Shown: positions 41,255 to 49,608 of the stretch, piece after piece | How the letters are laid out: every line of letters starts with the position of its first letter | Position numbering within the stretch: the stretch's first letter is position 1 | Source of the DNA: Niastella vici | Lineage (GTDB): Bacteria > Bacteroidota > Bacteroidia > Chitinophagales > Chitinophagaceae | DNA length: 64,000 nt | Direction of reading: 5' to 3' | Assembly: GCF_002077945.1 (NCBI RefSeq) | Contig: NZ_LVYD01000058.1 | Location: 744,001 to 808,000, forward strand | The notes under the pieces: generated by a model | The model's database searches: none | Told to the model about the DNA's origin: nothing | Seen by the model: only the letters and a program-made list of their open reading frames with translations | Made by a program: the position numbers and the translations under genes

Positions 41255-42667
41255 ATGAAAATTGAAGAACACAGTAGCCTTTGGAATGCAATTCAACAAT
41301 TTCCCCTCGATGACCCCAATGCAGCAATTACCTTCTCACACAAATTAGCTGCAAAGCAAAAGTGGTCGCCTTTTTTTACTGAACGGGTTATTGAGGAATA
41401 CCGGAAATTCCTGCTCTTATGTTGTATTTCTCCAAATGGCGCATCACCCTCACAAACGGTAGACGAAGCCTGGCACTTACACCTCACTTACACCAGATCT
41501 TACTGGACCGATCTGTGTAAGAACACCCTGAACAAAGACATTCACCACCATCCATCCCGGGGAGGGGATGAAGAAGATCACAAACACCACGATTGGTATG
41601 CAGCAACACTTGAATTATACCAATCTGTTTTTGGATCACCACCGCCCAACGACATTTGGCCACCACCCCGGGAACAGGAAACCACCATTCAGGAACCGGC
41701 CTGGGTTATACGAAAAGAAGTTCTCGCGCTTGTTGTAATGTTGTTAATGCTTCCTCTTATTATAAGCGCTTACCTGTACGGCGTTCTATCGCCCTTTTCC
41801 TTAAAAGGATCACAGTTCCTGGTTTTCTTTCCCTTACTGGCCATTACCTGTATCATTTGTTATGTAATTCTGCAGGATGAAAAAGGCCGCACACTAAAAG
41901 AACTGGTCGCCAGTCATTTTCCCACAAACGCTTCTGCTTTTCAGATCGCCCAGTTCCTTTACGGAAAACACCGTGCTGTTCAAACCGCCATTGTTGATTT
42001 GATCAGGCGTAACCTGATGGTGGTTACCCCCGACAAACGGTTTATGGTTTTTAAGAAAAGGTATACCGAACCGGCCGATGAACAGAACCCTTTGATCGCC
42101 GGGGTTTTAAATGATCAATATGACAGCATTAATTACGAAGGTATTGTCAGTGACTGGTACAATGAAGAGGCTGCCAAACACCCGGCTCTGCAGAAGTTAT
42201 ACCTGCTGGCATATCATCATGAGTCATTTTTTAAAAGGTACCATGTATTGATCATCCCATTTGCAGTGAGCCTGTGCCGGCTTGTTCAGGGAGCTGCGCG
42301 CGGCAAACCTGTTGGGTTCCTCATTGCAGAAACGGTTGCCCTGTTTGCCGCCTGTGCGCTTTTTACCATGCTTTTTTCGAGGAAGAAAATGATACTCGAC
42401 AAAGCCAAAGAGCTGGCAAAGGATAACCAGATCGTTGGCACCAATAATAACGATACGGTGGTGACTGATTTTGCCATCTATGGAAATAACGCCGTCGTAT
42501 TGTTTGCAGAGGGCGCCCTGCTGGCAAGCATATTTGCTCCTTATCCGATCCTTAATCATGGAATGAAAAGGGACACCAATTCTTCCTGCAGCAGCTGTGG
42601 CGGTGGCGGTGGTTGTGGGGGCGGCGGCGGATGTGGTGGTGGATGCGGCGGATGTGGGGGAGGTTAG
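41255..42667 (+). CDS. TIGR04222 domain membrane protein with GRDP-like N-terminus and Cys/Gly tail
   Basis: 470 residues. The N-terminal 125 residues have WSPFFTERVIEEYRKFLLL, TVDEAWHLHLTYTRSYWTDLC and HHHPSRGGDEEDHKHHDWY, the WHxH..Y..LC pattern seen in TIGR04222 proteins and reminiscent of glycine-rich domain proteins. Two membrane helices follow at about residues 145-205, then a soluble domain, then two more helices around 335-375. The last 25 residues are almost only Cys and Gly (CSSCGGGGGCGGGGGCGGG..). The histidines and cysteines suggest metal binding, but this is inference. No function is known for the family. Full-length partner of the shorter paralogue just upstream. Confidence 0.85.
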   Translation: MKIEEHSSLWNAIQQFPLDDPNAAITFSHKLAAKQKWSPFFTERVIEEYRKFLLLCCISPNGASPSQTVDEAWHLHLTYTRSYWTDLCKNTLNKDIHHHPSRGGDEEDHKHHDWYAATLELYQSVFGSPPPNDIWPPPREQETTIQEPAWVIRKEVLALVVMLLMLPLIISAYLYGVLSPFSLKGSQFLVFFPLLAITCIICYVILQDEKGRTLKELVASHFPTNASAFQIAQFLYGKHRAVQTAIVDLIRRNLMVVTPDKRFMVFKKRYTEPADEQNPLIAGVLNDQYDSINYEGIVSDWYNEEAAKHPALQKLYLLAYHHESFFKRYHVLIIPFAVSLCRLVQGAARGKPVGFLIAETVALFAACALFTMLFSRKKMILDKAKELAKDNQIVGTNNNDTVVTDFAIYGNNAVVLFAEGALLASIFAPYPILNHGMKRDTNSSCSSCGGGGGCGGGGGCGGGCGGCGGG

Positions 42668-42690
42668 TTTTTTAATTTGTAAGTTATTAA

Positions 42691-42760
42691 GTTAGAAGTT
42701 CACAGGTCATAGTTTAAAGTTCGCAGTTTTCAGTTCATAGTTCCCAGTTTTCAGTTCAAC
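42691..42760. repeat. Ten-unit heptamer array GTTYNNA
   Basis: GTTAGAA GTTCACA, GGTCATA GTTTAAA, GTTCGCA GTTTTCA, GTTCATA GTTCCCA, GTTTTCA GTTCAAC, all in perfect 7-base phase, between the TIGR04222 gene and its terminator. The clearest example of this repeat class in the window. Confidence 0.85.
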
Positions 42761-42768
42761 AAAAGATG

Positions 42769-42800
42769 ATACGAAGCTCCCTGCTTCGTATTTGTGTTTT
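42769..42800 (+). terminator. Terminator after the TIGR04222 genes
   Basis: ATACGAAGC (42769-42777), loop TCCCT, GCTTCGTAT (42783-42791), then TTGTGTTTT. A perfect 9-bp stem 102 bases past the stop at 42667. Confidence 0.75.
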
Positions 42801-42810
42801 ATAGGGACAT

Positions 42811-42846
42811 AAAAAATGCCACCGTCCCCTTCAGGCATAGGTGGCA
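42811..42846 (-). terminator. Minus-oriented terminator-like hairpin without a gene
   Basis: On the minus strand TGCCACC (42846-42840), 16-base loop, GGTGGCA (42823-42817), then TTTTTTA. It would end leftward transcripts, yet no minus-strand gene lies to its right before oxyR (plus). Either it serves an unannotated leftward RNA or it is a stray repeat. Confidence 0.45.
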
Positions 42847-42986
42847 CACTTTAACCTCAACTTATAATTTACTCCTGTGACCTATATATAAATCTGTGGT
42901 ATGATTAGTTTGCTACACAAAACTTCAATAATTTCGGTAATAAATCAAATTGATTAATATTATAGAAGCATAGACAAAATCTATTT
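42847..42986. other. AT-rich oxyR upstream region
   Basis: 140 bases of AT-rich DNA between the hairpin and oxyR. The oxyR promoter and any OxyR autoregulatory site should be here, but I cannot assign a box with confidence. Confidence 0.35.
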
Positions 42987-43922
42987 ATGACTTTTGTACA
43001 ATTGGAATATGTGGTTGCCGTTGATACCTACCGGCATTTTGCTACCGCTGCCGAGCATTGTTTTGTTACCCAGCCTACCCTGAGTATGCAGGTGCAAAAG
43101 CTGGAAGAGGAACTGGGCGTAAAACTCTTCGATCGCAGCAAACAACCAGTAGTGCCTACCGAAATAGGGGTAGAGATCATTGAGCAGGCCCGCCGCATCC
43201 TGTCTGAGAAAAATGTGATCAATGAACTGGTTCAGGCCAAAAAAGGCATCCTCACCGGAGAATTGCGCATTGGCATTATTCCCACCCTGGCGCCTTATTT
43301 ACTGCCCCTGTTCATTCAAAGCTTTTATAAAAAATACCCGCACATCAAGCTTGTAGTACAGGAACTGATGACGGAATACATTATAACCCGCCTGCGCGAG
43401 GGGCGCATTGATGTAGGTATTCTGGTAACGCCCCTGCAGGAAAACGGCATTAAAGAGCATGTGCTGTTCTATGAAGAGCTGTTGGCCTATGTGTCGCGCA
43501 AGAATACAGCCTATAAGAAAACATATGTGCTGGCGCAGGACATTGATCCGGAGAAATTATGGCTCATGGAAGAAGGACATTGCTTCCGCTCACAGATCGT
43601 AAACCTTTGCGAATTGCGGCGGGCCAGTGAAATGGGAACGCACTTTGAATATGAGGCCGGGAGTATAGAAACCCTGCGCCGTATGGTGGAGCTGAATGAT
43701 GGCATTACCATTCTACCCGAACTTACCACGCTCGATATGACGGCCCGCCAGCTGCAATTGATCAGGCATTTCAAAAAACCGGCACCCATGCGCGAAGTGA
43801 GCATTGTGGTGCACCGCGATTTTGTAAAGAAACGCCTTATTGAAGCCCTCAAGGAAGAGATCATTGCGGCGATCCCCGAGAAGATTAAGTTGAATAAAGA
43901 TCAAAACGTAGTACCTATTTAG
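42987..43922 (+). CDS. oxyR: Hydrogen-peroxide-sensing LysR-type regulator OxyR
   Basis: 311 residues. N-terminal winged helix-turn-helix of the LysR family (FVQLEYVVAVDTYRHFATAAEHCFVTQPTLSMQVQKLEEELGVKLFDR) and a periplasmic-binding-like effector domain. The redox motif GHC199FRSQIVNLC208 carries the two cysteines at exactly the residue numbers of E. coli OxyR (199 and 208). FEYEAGSIETLRRMVELNDGITILPEL follows as in OxyR. It should activate peroxide-defence genes on disulfide formation. No catalase, ahpC or dps gene is adjacent, so its targets are distant. Confidence 0.93.
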   Translation: MTFVQLEYVVAVDTYRHFATAAEHCFVTQPTLSMQVQKLEEELGVKLFDRSKQPVVPTEIGVEIIEQARRILSEKNVINELVQAKKGILTGELRIGIIPTLAPYLLPLFIQSFYKKYPHIKLVVQELMTEYIITRLREGRIDVGILVTPLQENGIKEHVLFYEELLAYVSRKNTAYKKTYVLAQDIDPEKLWLMEEGHCFRSQIVNLCELRRASEMGTHFEYEAGSIETLRRMVELNDGITILPELTTLDMTARQLQLIRHFKKPAPMREVSIVVHRDFVKKRLIEALKEEIIAAIPEKIKLNKDQNVVPI

Positions 43923-44066
43923 GATGTAACTCCTGGGGTAGTAGGGATCTGAAGTAAGAAATAAGCGGTAGGAAATAGGAAGAACCCGAAGTTTGGGCCG
44001 ACCTTTTATTTTGGGGTTTAAAAATTAGTTCTCTTCATACCTCGTAATTCTTACTTCCTATTTCGG

Positions 44067-44873
44067 TCACTTAAGTAACGAATCTAACTTTGCTTTGACA
44101 TCAGGATACGTCAGTAAATCATTGTGTTCTCCGCCTTCAACCGTAATAAACTCATCAGCAGGTTTTAAATACGGCTTCAATTGCTCCGAATTGCGGTAGG
44201 GTATAGTATGATCACTGGTGCCATGAAATATAATAACCGGGTTGGTAACTTCTTTCACATATTGCCAGGTAGGCAGTTTGAAATGGATCATGTTGTTGAC
44301 CGGATATACGGGTAACCAGCTTCCGATAATGGAAGGAAAACTATAATAAGGCGCTTCCAACACCAGCGCTTTACAATCGCGAATAGTTGCCAGCTGGGCG
44401 GCAATGCCCGTGCCCATTGATTTTCCATAAATAATAATGCTGTCTTTCGAATACCGCGCCTGCGCCAGTTTGTAGAAGGTGAGCGCCCAGTCGTACAGCC
44501 GTTGCTCGGTAAAATCACCGGTGCTTTTACCAAAACCGGGATAATCGATCATCCATACATCGTACCCACGGCGGGTAAACTCCGGCGCAGCCTGGGCATA
44601 ATGGGTAATATTTTGTTTGTTGCCATGGAAATACAACACCACGCCTTTGGGCTGCGGTTGGTTGGCGGCAAACTGAATGATATTGATCGTTGAATTTTTT
44701 GAATAAGGAAGATTAACCTCTTTAAAGGGGATTGGAAAACTGTAGGTGGAATCGGCCGCCACGGTTTCCGGATGGAAAAGCAGTTTATTCTGCCCGTAAT
44801 AGATGGCAATACCAATTAAACAGTATACAAGCACAATGACTTTTATCCAGCGAAAGAGGATCTTCTTTTTCAT
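44067..44873 (-). CDS. Membrane-anchored alpha/beta hydrolase (first of pair)
   Basis: 268 residues. N-terminal anchor at residues 8-26 (RWIKVIVLVYCLIGIAIYY), then an alpha/beta-hydrolase domain of the ABHD13/BEM46 type: VVLYFHGNKQNI oxyanion loop, DYPGFGKSTG, nucleophile elbow YGKS152MGTG, acid HGTSD221HTIP and base GGEH250NDL. The triad Ser152-Asp221-His250 is complete. Substrate unknown. Lies 32 bases downstream of a paralogue on the same strand. Confidence 0.9.
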   Translation of the reverse strand: MKKKILFRWIKVIVLVYCLIGIAIYYGQNKLLFHPETVAADSTYSFPIPFKEVNLPYSKNSTINIIQFAANQPQPKGVVLYFHGNKQNITHYAQAAPEFTRRGYDVWMIDYPGFGKSTGDFTEQRLYDWALTFYKLAQARYSKDSIIIYGKSMGTGIAAQLATIRDCKALVLEAPYYSFPSIIGSWLPVYPVNNMIHFKLPTWQYVKEVTNPVIIFHGTSDHTIPYRNSEQLKPYLKPADEFITVEGGEHNDLLTYPDVKAKLDSLLK

Positions 44874-44905
44874 AACAGGGGTGCAAGATAGGGCTAAGTT
44901 CGAAA

Positions 44906-45694
44906 TCAGTATTTAAGAATATCCCTGATAAAATTATGGTATTCCGGAAAGGTGGGTAAGTTATTATGTCTACCGCCTGCAATACGTATCAGGGTGATCT
45001 TGTGGGGATTGATGCGCTGTAACTTTTCGCTGTGCCTTAATGGTATCAACCGGTCTTTAGTGCCATGAATGATATAGGTATGGCAGTTTACATGGCGTAT
45101 CCATTTATCGGTGCGCAAATGATACCGTAGTACCCAGCGTATGGGGAGTATGGGCAGGAACCGTTCCACCACTATGCGAAAATTATAATATGGCGAGTCG
45201 AGGATCAGGTAGCGGGGTTTATTGTCCGATGCAATTTTTGCCGCAAACCCGCTGCCAATACTGCGTCCGTATACAATGATGTGGTGTTCGGGGTACTTGC
45301 CGGTGAGCACATTATAAACAAACTGCATATCGTTCAGCATGTCTTTTTCGCTGCGTTTGCCGGTGCTTTTGCCAAAGCCGCGGTAATCGACCAGCACCAC
45401 ATCATAATCGTACCGGTAAAAATCACGCGCATACTTAGCCCAGCCCTTTATGCTGCGGGTATTGCCATGAAAATACAGGATCAGTCCCTTGGGATCGGTT
45501 CGGTAGAAATGCAGTCCGTTGATGCGTACGCCCGGCGAAATATCAAAAAACAATTCATTGAACGGGATATCGTACCGGAATTGAAAATCGGGCGGCAGTT
45601 TTTCCGGCTTGAAAATAAACCGGTCCTGTACCAGGTAAACAATGATGGTTAACAGTAGCAGGCTACCGATAATATAGTAAACGAATATGGGCAA
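44906..45694 (-). CDS. Membrane-anchored alpha/beta hydrolase (second of pair)
   Basis: 262 residues with an N-terminal membrane helix at about residues 3-22 (IFVYYIIGSLLLLTIIVYLV). LILYFHGNTRS, DYRGFGKSTG, elbow YGRS145IGSGFAAK, acid HGTKD214RLIP and base GGRH243NNL give a complete Ser-Asp-His triad. It is homologous to the gene downstream; they are tandem duplicates, probably one operon with this gene first. Likely an esterase-type hydrolase at the inner membrane; substrate unknown. Confidence 0.9.
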   Translation of the reverse strand: MPIFVYYIIGSLLLLTIIVYLVQDRFIFKPEKLPPDFQFRYDIPFNELFFDISPGVRINGLHFYRTDPKGLILYFHGNTRSIKGWAKYARDFYRYDYDVVLVDYRGFGKSTGKRSEKDMLNDMQFVYNVLTGKYPEHHIIVYGRSIGSGFAAKIASDNKPRYLILDSPYYNFRIVVERFLPILPIRWVLRYHLRTDKWIRHVNCHTYIIHGTKDRLIPLRHSEKLQRINPHKITLIRIAGGRHNNLPTFPEYHNFIRDILKY

Positions 45695-45730
45695 GTCGTT
45701 TGAAGCTTAAGGTATAATGTTTAAGATAAT

Positions 45731-45767
45731 AAAAAAAAGGTAGCGAACTTCAATTTGCTCAGCCACC
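45731..45767 (-). terminator. Terminator after kup
   Basis: On the minus strand GGTGGC-T-GAGC (45767-45757), loop, GTTC-GCTACC (45748-45739), then TTTTTTTT (45738-45731). Two G-U pairs and a bulge; 27 bases past the kup stop. Confidence 0.65.
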
Positions 45768-45793
45768 TTGCACCTTAAACTTTACACCCTGGC

Positions 45794-47785
45794 CTACAAA
45801 GCCTCTTCATCGCTGTGGTAAACTCTTTTCAGGCTTAAATTGGGCACCGGGGCAACAATGAGCGGGAATTTTTCGATGGTCACGTTGCTCACGTCGAGGC
45901 CAAATCCGCGTTCTTCCGACAAACTGTATTCTTTAACCATGAAATACAGCCGCATGATCATTTTTTCGAAGAAGGGGAGCTCGATGTCCTGGCTCAGGTA
46001 TTTTTCCATTACTATGAACTGGAAGTCGCCCACTACGTTGTTCCGCTCCAGGCTTTCGTACCGGCTGGTAATATTCACCTCTTTATTGGCTACCAGGTCG
46101 GCCACTACTTTACGGAACATGAGGTTGATCTTCGGTTCCATCCTGAAACCTAACCTGAACTCAACGCGAATGATATCGTTGGGGATAATATGTTCTACCG
46201 TATACTCGCAGGTGTAGGGGTCGTCGAGGGTGTCAACGTGTACAAACCAGTAAATATCGGCCCGTTTGGGCTTTTTATTCAGGATTGAATAAATGATCTT
46301 ATGCTCAATTTCCTTGGGGTTATTGGCGCTGGTAAGGTATACCAGGTGGGTGGCGTACTTGGGTACGGTTTTGTCGTTACTCAATTCCTGGATCTGCGGA
46401 ATATAATGTTCGAGCCGTACAAATTCCACATACCGGTTCTTGATCTTGCGGCTGCGGTACCAGATGTACATTACAAAGAACAGGGCGCCGCCTACCAGCA
46501 GGGATACAAAACCACCATGCGGGAATTTTTCGAGGTTGGCGAACAGGAACGACAGTTCTATGGTAAGGTAAACGAGCAGGAACAGATAGATCCACACGGG
46601 TTTGGCCCGGCGCGAAACCAGGAAGTTGGCGAACAAAATGGTGGTGGCGATCATACAGATGGTGATGGCCAAACCATAGGCCGCATCCATATTCGAAGAT
46701 TTTTTAAAGTATAGTACCATACCCACGCAACCTACGAACAGCAGCATGTTAATGCCGGGAATGTACAGCTGGCCTCTTTCTTCGGTGGGGTAATTGATCT
46801 TGAGCTTGGGCCACAGGTTCAGCCGCATGGCTTCACTGATAAGCGTAAACGACCCGCTGATGAGGGCCTGGCTGGCGATGATGGCCGCCGCGGTGGCAAT
46901 CATAATGCCGGGGATCACAAACCAGTGCGGCATAATGGCATAAAATGGGTTGAACCCGTCGACCTGGATCATTTGCGGCGTGATCTTTTGACCCGAAAAT
47001 TTGGCGAGCAGGAACGCCCCCTGGCCCAGGTAGTTCAGAACAAGGCAGATTTTAACAAAGATCCAGGAGTACCGGATGTTTTCCCGGCCGCAATGGCCCA
47101 GGTCGCTGTATAGGGCTTCGGCCCCCGTTGTACAAAGAAATACGGCGCCCAGTAACCAGAAACCTTTGGGGTAATTGGCCAACAGGTCAATCGCGTAATA
47201 GGGGCTAAGGGCCCTGAAAATATGCAGGTCATCTAACAGGTGTGAGGCGCCCAGCACGGCCAGCATACAGAACCAGCAGAACATGATGGGACCAAACATT
47301 TTTCCAATAGAAGCCGTTCCGAATTGTTGCAGAAAGAACAGGACGCTTAAAATAGCTATTACGATATAAACAATGGTTGAATCTTCAATGGTTCCCAGCG
47401 CCTTGATGTTACGTAAACCTTCGATAGCCGACGTAACCGAAATTGGCGGGGTGATCATACCATCGGCCAACAGGGCTGCGCCCCCCAGCATGGCGGGTAA
47501 TACCAACCATCTTCTTTGCCGCCGAACCAGTGCGTATAACGAAAAAATACCCCCCTCACCGCGGTTATCGGCCTTTAAGGTAAGTACCACATATTTAAGG
47601 GTGGTTTGCAGGGTGAGTGTCCAGATAATGCAGGACAAGGAGCCCAGGATTAATCTTTCATCTATTGTCCGGCCGCTGGTAATTGCGTTTAGAACGTACA
47701 ATGGGGATGTTCCAATATCGCCATAAATAATTCCTAACGCAATGAGTAAGGTGGCAACGGTAACTTTATTAATTTGTTTGCCCAC
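45794..47785 (-). CDS. kup: KUP-type low-affinity potassium transporter
   Basis: 663 residues. Signature blocks of the Kup/HAK family: ALGIIYGDIGTSPLYVL at the N-terminus, GEGGIFSLYAL, DGMITPPISVTSAIEGL, GTTGAEALYSDLGHCG-type (FLCTTGAEALYSDLGHCGRENIRYSW), IIASQALISGSFTLISEAMRL and about twelve membrane helices over residues 10-440. A cytoplasmic C-terminal domain of about 200 residues follows (YATHLVYLTSANNPKEIEHKIIYSIL...). It brings in K+ with H+. The leader carries a hairpin near its 5' end. Confidence 0.95.
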   Translation of the reverse strand: MGKQINKVTVATLLIALGIIYGDIGTSPLYVLNAITSGRTIDERLILGSLSCIIWTLTLQTTLKYVVLTLKADNRGEGGIFSLYALVRRQRRWLVLPAMLGGAALLADGMITPPISVTSAIEGLRNIKALGTIEDSTIVYIVIAILSVLFFLQQFGTASIGKMFGPIMFCWFCMLAVLGASHLLDDLHIFRALSPYYAIDLLANYPKGFWLLGAVFLCTTGAEALYSDLGHCGRENIRYSWIFVKICLVLNYLGQGAFLLAKFSGQKITPQMIQVDGFNPFYAIMPHWFVIPGIMIATAAAIIASQALISGSFTLISEAMRLNLWPKLKINYPTEERGQLYIPGINMLLFVGCVGMVLYFKKSSNMDAAYGLAITICMIATTILFANFLVSRRAKPVWIYLFLLVYLTIELSFLFANLEKFPHGGFVSLLVGGALFFVMYIWYRSRKIKNRYVEFVRLEHYIPQIQELSNDKTVPKYATHLVYLTSANNPKEIEHKIIYSILNKKPKRADIYWFVHVDTLDDPYTCEYTVEHIIPNDIIRVEFRLGFRMEPKINLMFRKVVADLVANKEVNITSRYESLERNNVVGDFQFIVMEKYLSQDIELPFFEKMIMRLYFMVKEYSLSEERGFGLDVSNVTIEKFPLIVAPVPNLSLKRVYHSDEEAL

Positions 47786-47835
47786 GGTAGTGTCGCTTAT
47801 CCCGTTATCAAAGGGTTTTTAATAAAATAATAGCA

Positions 47836-47869
47836 CCCCGGTTAATCCGGGGCGCCTGGTACAAAGGTA
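47836..47869 (-). promoter_or_regulatory. kup -7 box and leader hairpin
   Basis: On the minus strand TACCTTTG (47869-47862) is a perfect -7 box. A few bases on, the RNA would begin with the hairpin CCCCGG-ATTAA-CCGGGG (47852-47836) followed by TGCTATTATTTTATT, about 50 nt before the ATG. This may be an attenuator or a 5' stabiliser. Confidence 0.5.
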
Positions 47870-48044
47870 TACGTAAAAAAATTAATTCTCGATGCTTTTA
47901 TAGGCCCAAATAATTAAGGCGACGGATTTTGTGTCTTTTGGGTTGCTTCTGAATCTATAAAAAATGAATGCTTAAATTTATATGGAAAGTTTGGGCAGCC
48001 GTCTAACAATCAGTAATTTGGCATATAACATGCACTGCAGCACC

Positions 48045-49595
48045 ATGATGAAAACATGCAAAAAAATCAGGCAACGATTGCTGCTGGCAGCGATGATGCT
48101 GATTGCTTTTTCTTCAGTAAGTACCGCCCAGCGAATCACCTATTCTGAACCGGAACGGGAAGATAGCCGCCGTACCGATTTTGAAATAATCGGTAAAGTA
48201 GGCAACAACATCCTCGTTTTTAAAAACAACCGGAACGAAAATGCCATCAGCGTTTACAATACGGATATGAAGTTGCTCGACCGGGTAAAGGTCGACTACC
48301 TCGACGACCGCTGGATCAACGTTGATTTTGTGCCTTACGCCGATCACGTCTGGATGATCTACCAGTTCCAACGCCGGAGTATTGTGTATTGCATGGGGGT
48401 GAAGCTCGACGCCAATGCCAAACGCATGACAGAACCTGTTGAGCTCGATACCACCCGTATTGGCTGGGCTGCCAGTAACAAATTATACAGCACCATTTAC
48501 AGCGACGACAAGCAAAAGATCATGGTGTTCAAGATCAATAATAAGAATCCCAAGAATTTTTTGTTCACCACCCTGCTGTTCAATGCCGAGCTTCAGTTGC
48601 AGAACAAACATCATATGAACATGGCCATGGAAGAGCGGAATGATTATTTTACCGATTTCCTGGTTGATAATGATGGCGATATGGTGTTTGGAAAATTCGT
48701 GCGCAAGAACGGGAGCGATTACATCAGTAACCTGGAGCTGATCACCAAGAAGGCAGGGGAGGAAAGGTTCCATATGCGCGATCTGAACCCCAAAGACGAG
48801 CGGGTGCTGGATGAAGTAAAGGTGAAGATCGATAATACTAACAAACGTTATTTGTTTTCGGCATTGTATTACAAACAAAAGCGCGGCAATGTGGAAGGCC
48901 TGTATACCGTGATATGGGATAAAGCGGCCGATTCGGTGCTCAGGGAAACCATGCTGGCATTTAATGATGACCTGCGCAAACAGGCCAAGGGCCCCGATGC
49001 CAACCTGCGCATTGCCTTTAATGATTATTTTATCAGCGATGTTATTATAAAACGCGATGGGGGATATATACTTACCGCAGAATCAATGTATACTACATCG
49101 CGGGGCGGAACGTTTAATAGATGGGATTATCTGTATTGGAACAATCCCTGGTCGTCGCCGCTCGATTATAGTTACTGGTCGCCCTACTATAGTCCCTGGC
49201 GGTCGCCCTGGAACCGGTATGGCGGGTCTGCTGCAACGCGGTACCATGCAGAGAATATTATGGTGCTCTCATTCGATAAGGATGAAACTTTGCAGTGGAG
49301 CAATGTGATCTCAAAAACGCAGTTCGATGATGAAACGGATGCGTTGGTGTCACATTCCCTGATGATCACCGGTGGAGAGTTGCACTTTTTGTTTAATTTA
49401 TACGAGCGCAGGACCTTATTACTGAACGATCATAGTATTGGGGCCGATGGAAAGATCACCCGGCACCCAACGCTGAAAAATCTGGAAAGAGGGGTTGAAT
49501 TCATGCCCCGGCTCGGTAAACAGATAAGTGCCGGCTCTATGATTGTTCCCTGTCAATACAGAAACTATCTTACTTTCGCCAAAATGGAATTTTAA
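48045..49595 (+). CDS. Exported protein of unknown function
   Basis: 516 residues from the first of two adjacent ATGs (48045). The longer frame from 47982 lacks a signal sequence at its start. Signal peptide KKIRQRLLLAAMMLIAFSSVSTAQ with cleavage after about residue 29. The mature part is mostly beta-strand with repeated segments such as IGKVGNNILVFKNNRNENAISVYNTDMKLLDRV and VVIWDK-type strands, suggesting a propeller or barrel-like repeat. A Tyr/Trp/Pro-rich loop (SYWSPYYSPWRSPWNRYGG) lies at about residues 385-405. No family recognised. It is 13 bases upstream of the next gene and probably co-transcribed. Confidence 0.75.
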   Translation: MMKTCKKIRQRLLLAAMMLIAFSSVSTAQRITYSEPEREDSRRTDFEIIGKVGNNILVFKNNRNENAISVYNTDMKLLDRVKVDYLDDRWINVDFVPYADHVWMIYQFQRRSIVYCMGVKLDANAKRMTEPVELDTTRIGWAASNKLYSTIYSDDKQKIMVFKINNKNPKNFLFTTLLFNAELQLQNKHHMNMAMEERNDYFTDFLVDNDGDMVFGKFVRKNGSDYISNLELITKKAGEERFHMRDLNPKDERVLDEVKVKIDNTNKRYLFSALYYKQKRGNVEGLYTVIWDKAADSVLRETMLAFNDDLRKQAKGPDANLRIAFNDYFISDVIIKRDGGYILTAESMYTTSRGGTFNRWDYLYWNNPWSSPLDYSYWSPYYSPWRSPWNRYGGSAATRYHAENIMVLSFDKDETLQWSNVISKTQFDDETDALVSHSLMITGGELHFLFNLYERRTLLLNDHSIGADGKITRHPTLKNLERGVEFMPRLGKQISAGSMIVPCQYRNYLTFAKMEF

Positions 49596-49608
49596 AATTA
49601 CTGTTTGA

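Noticed and set aside
47836-47852. c-di-AMP (ydaO) riboswitch before kup
   Set aside because: The leader is only about 70 nt with a single short hairpin, far smaller than that riboswitch.
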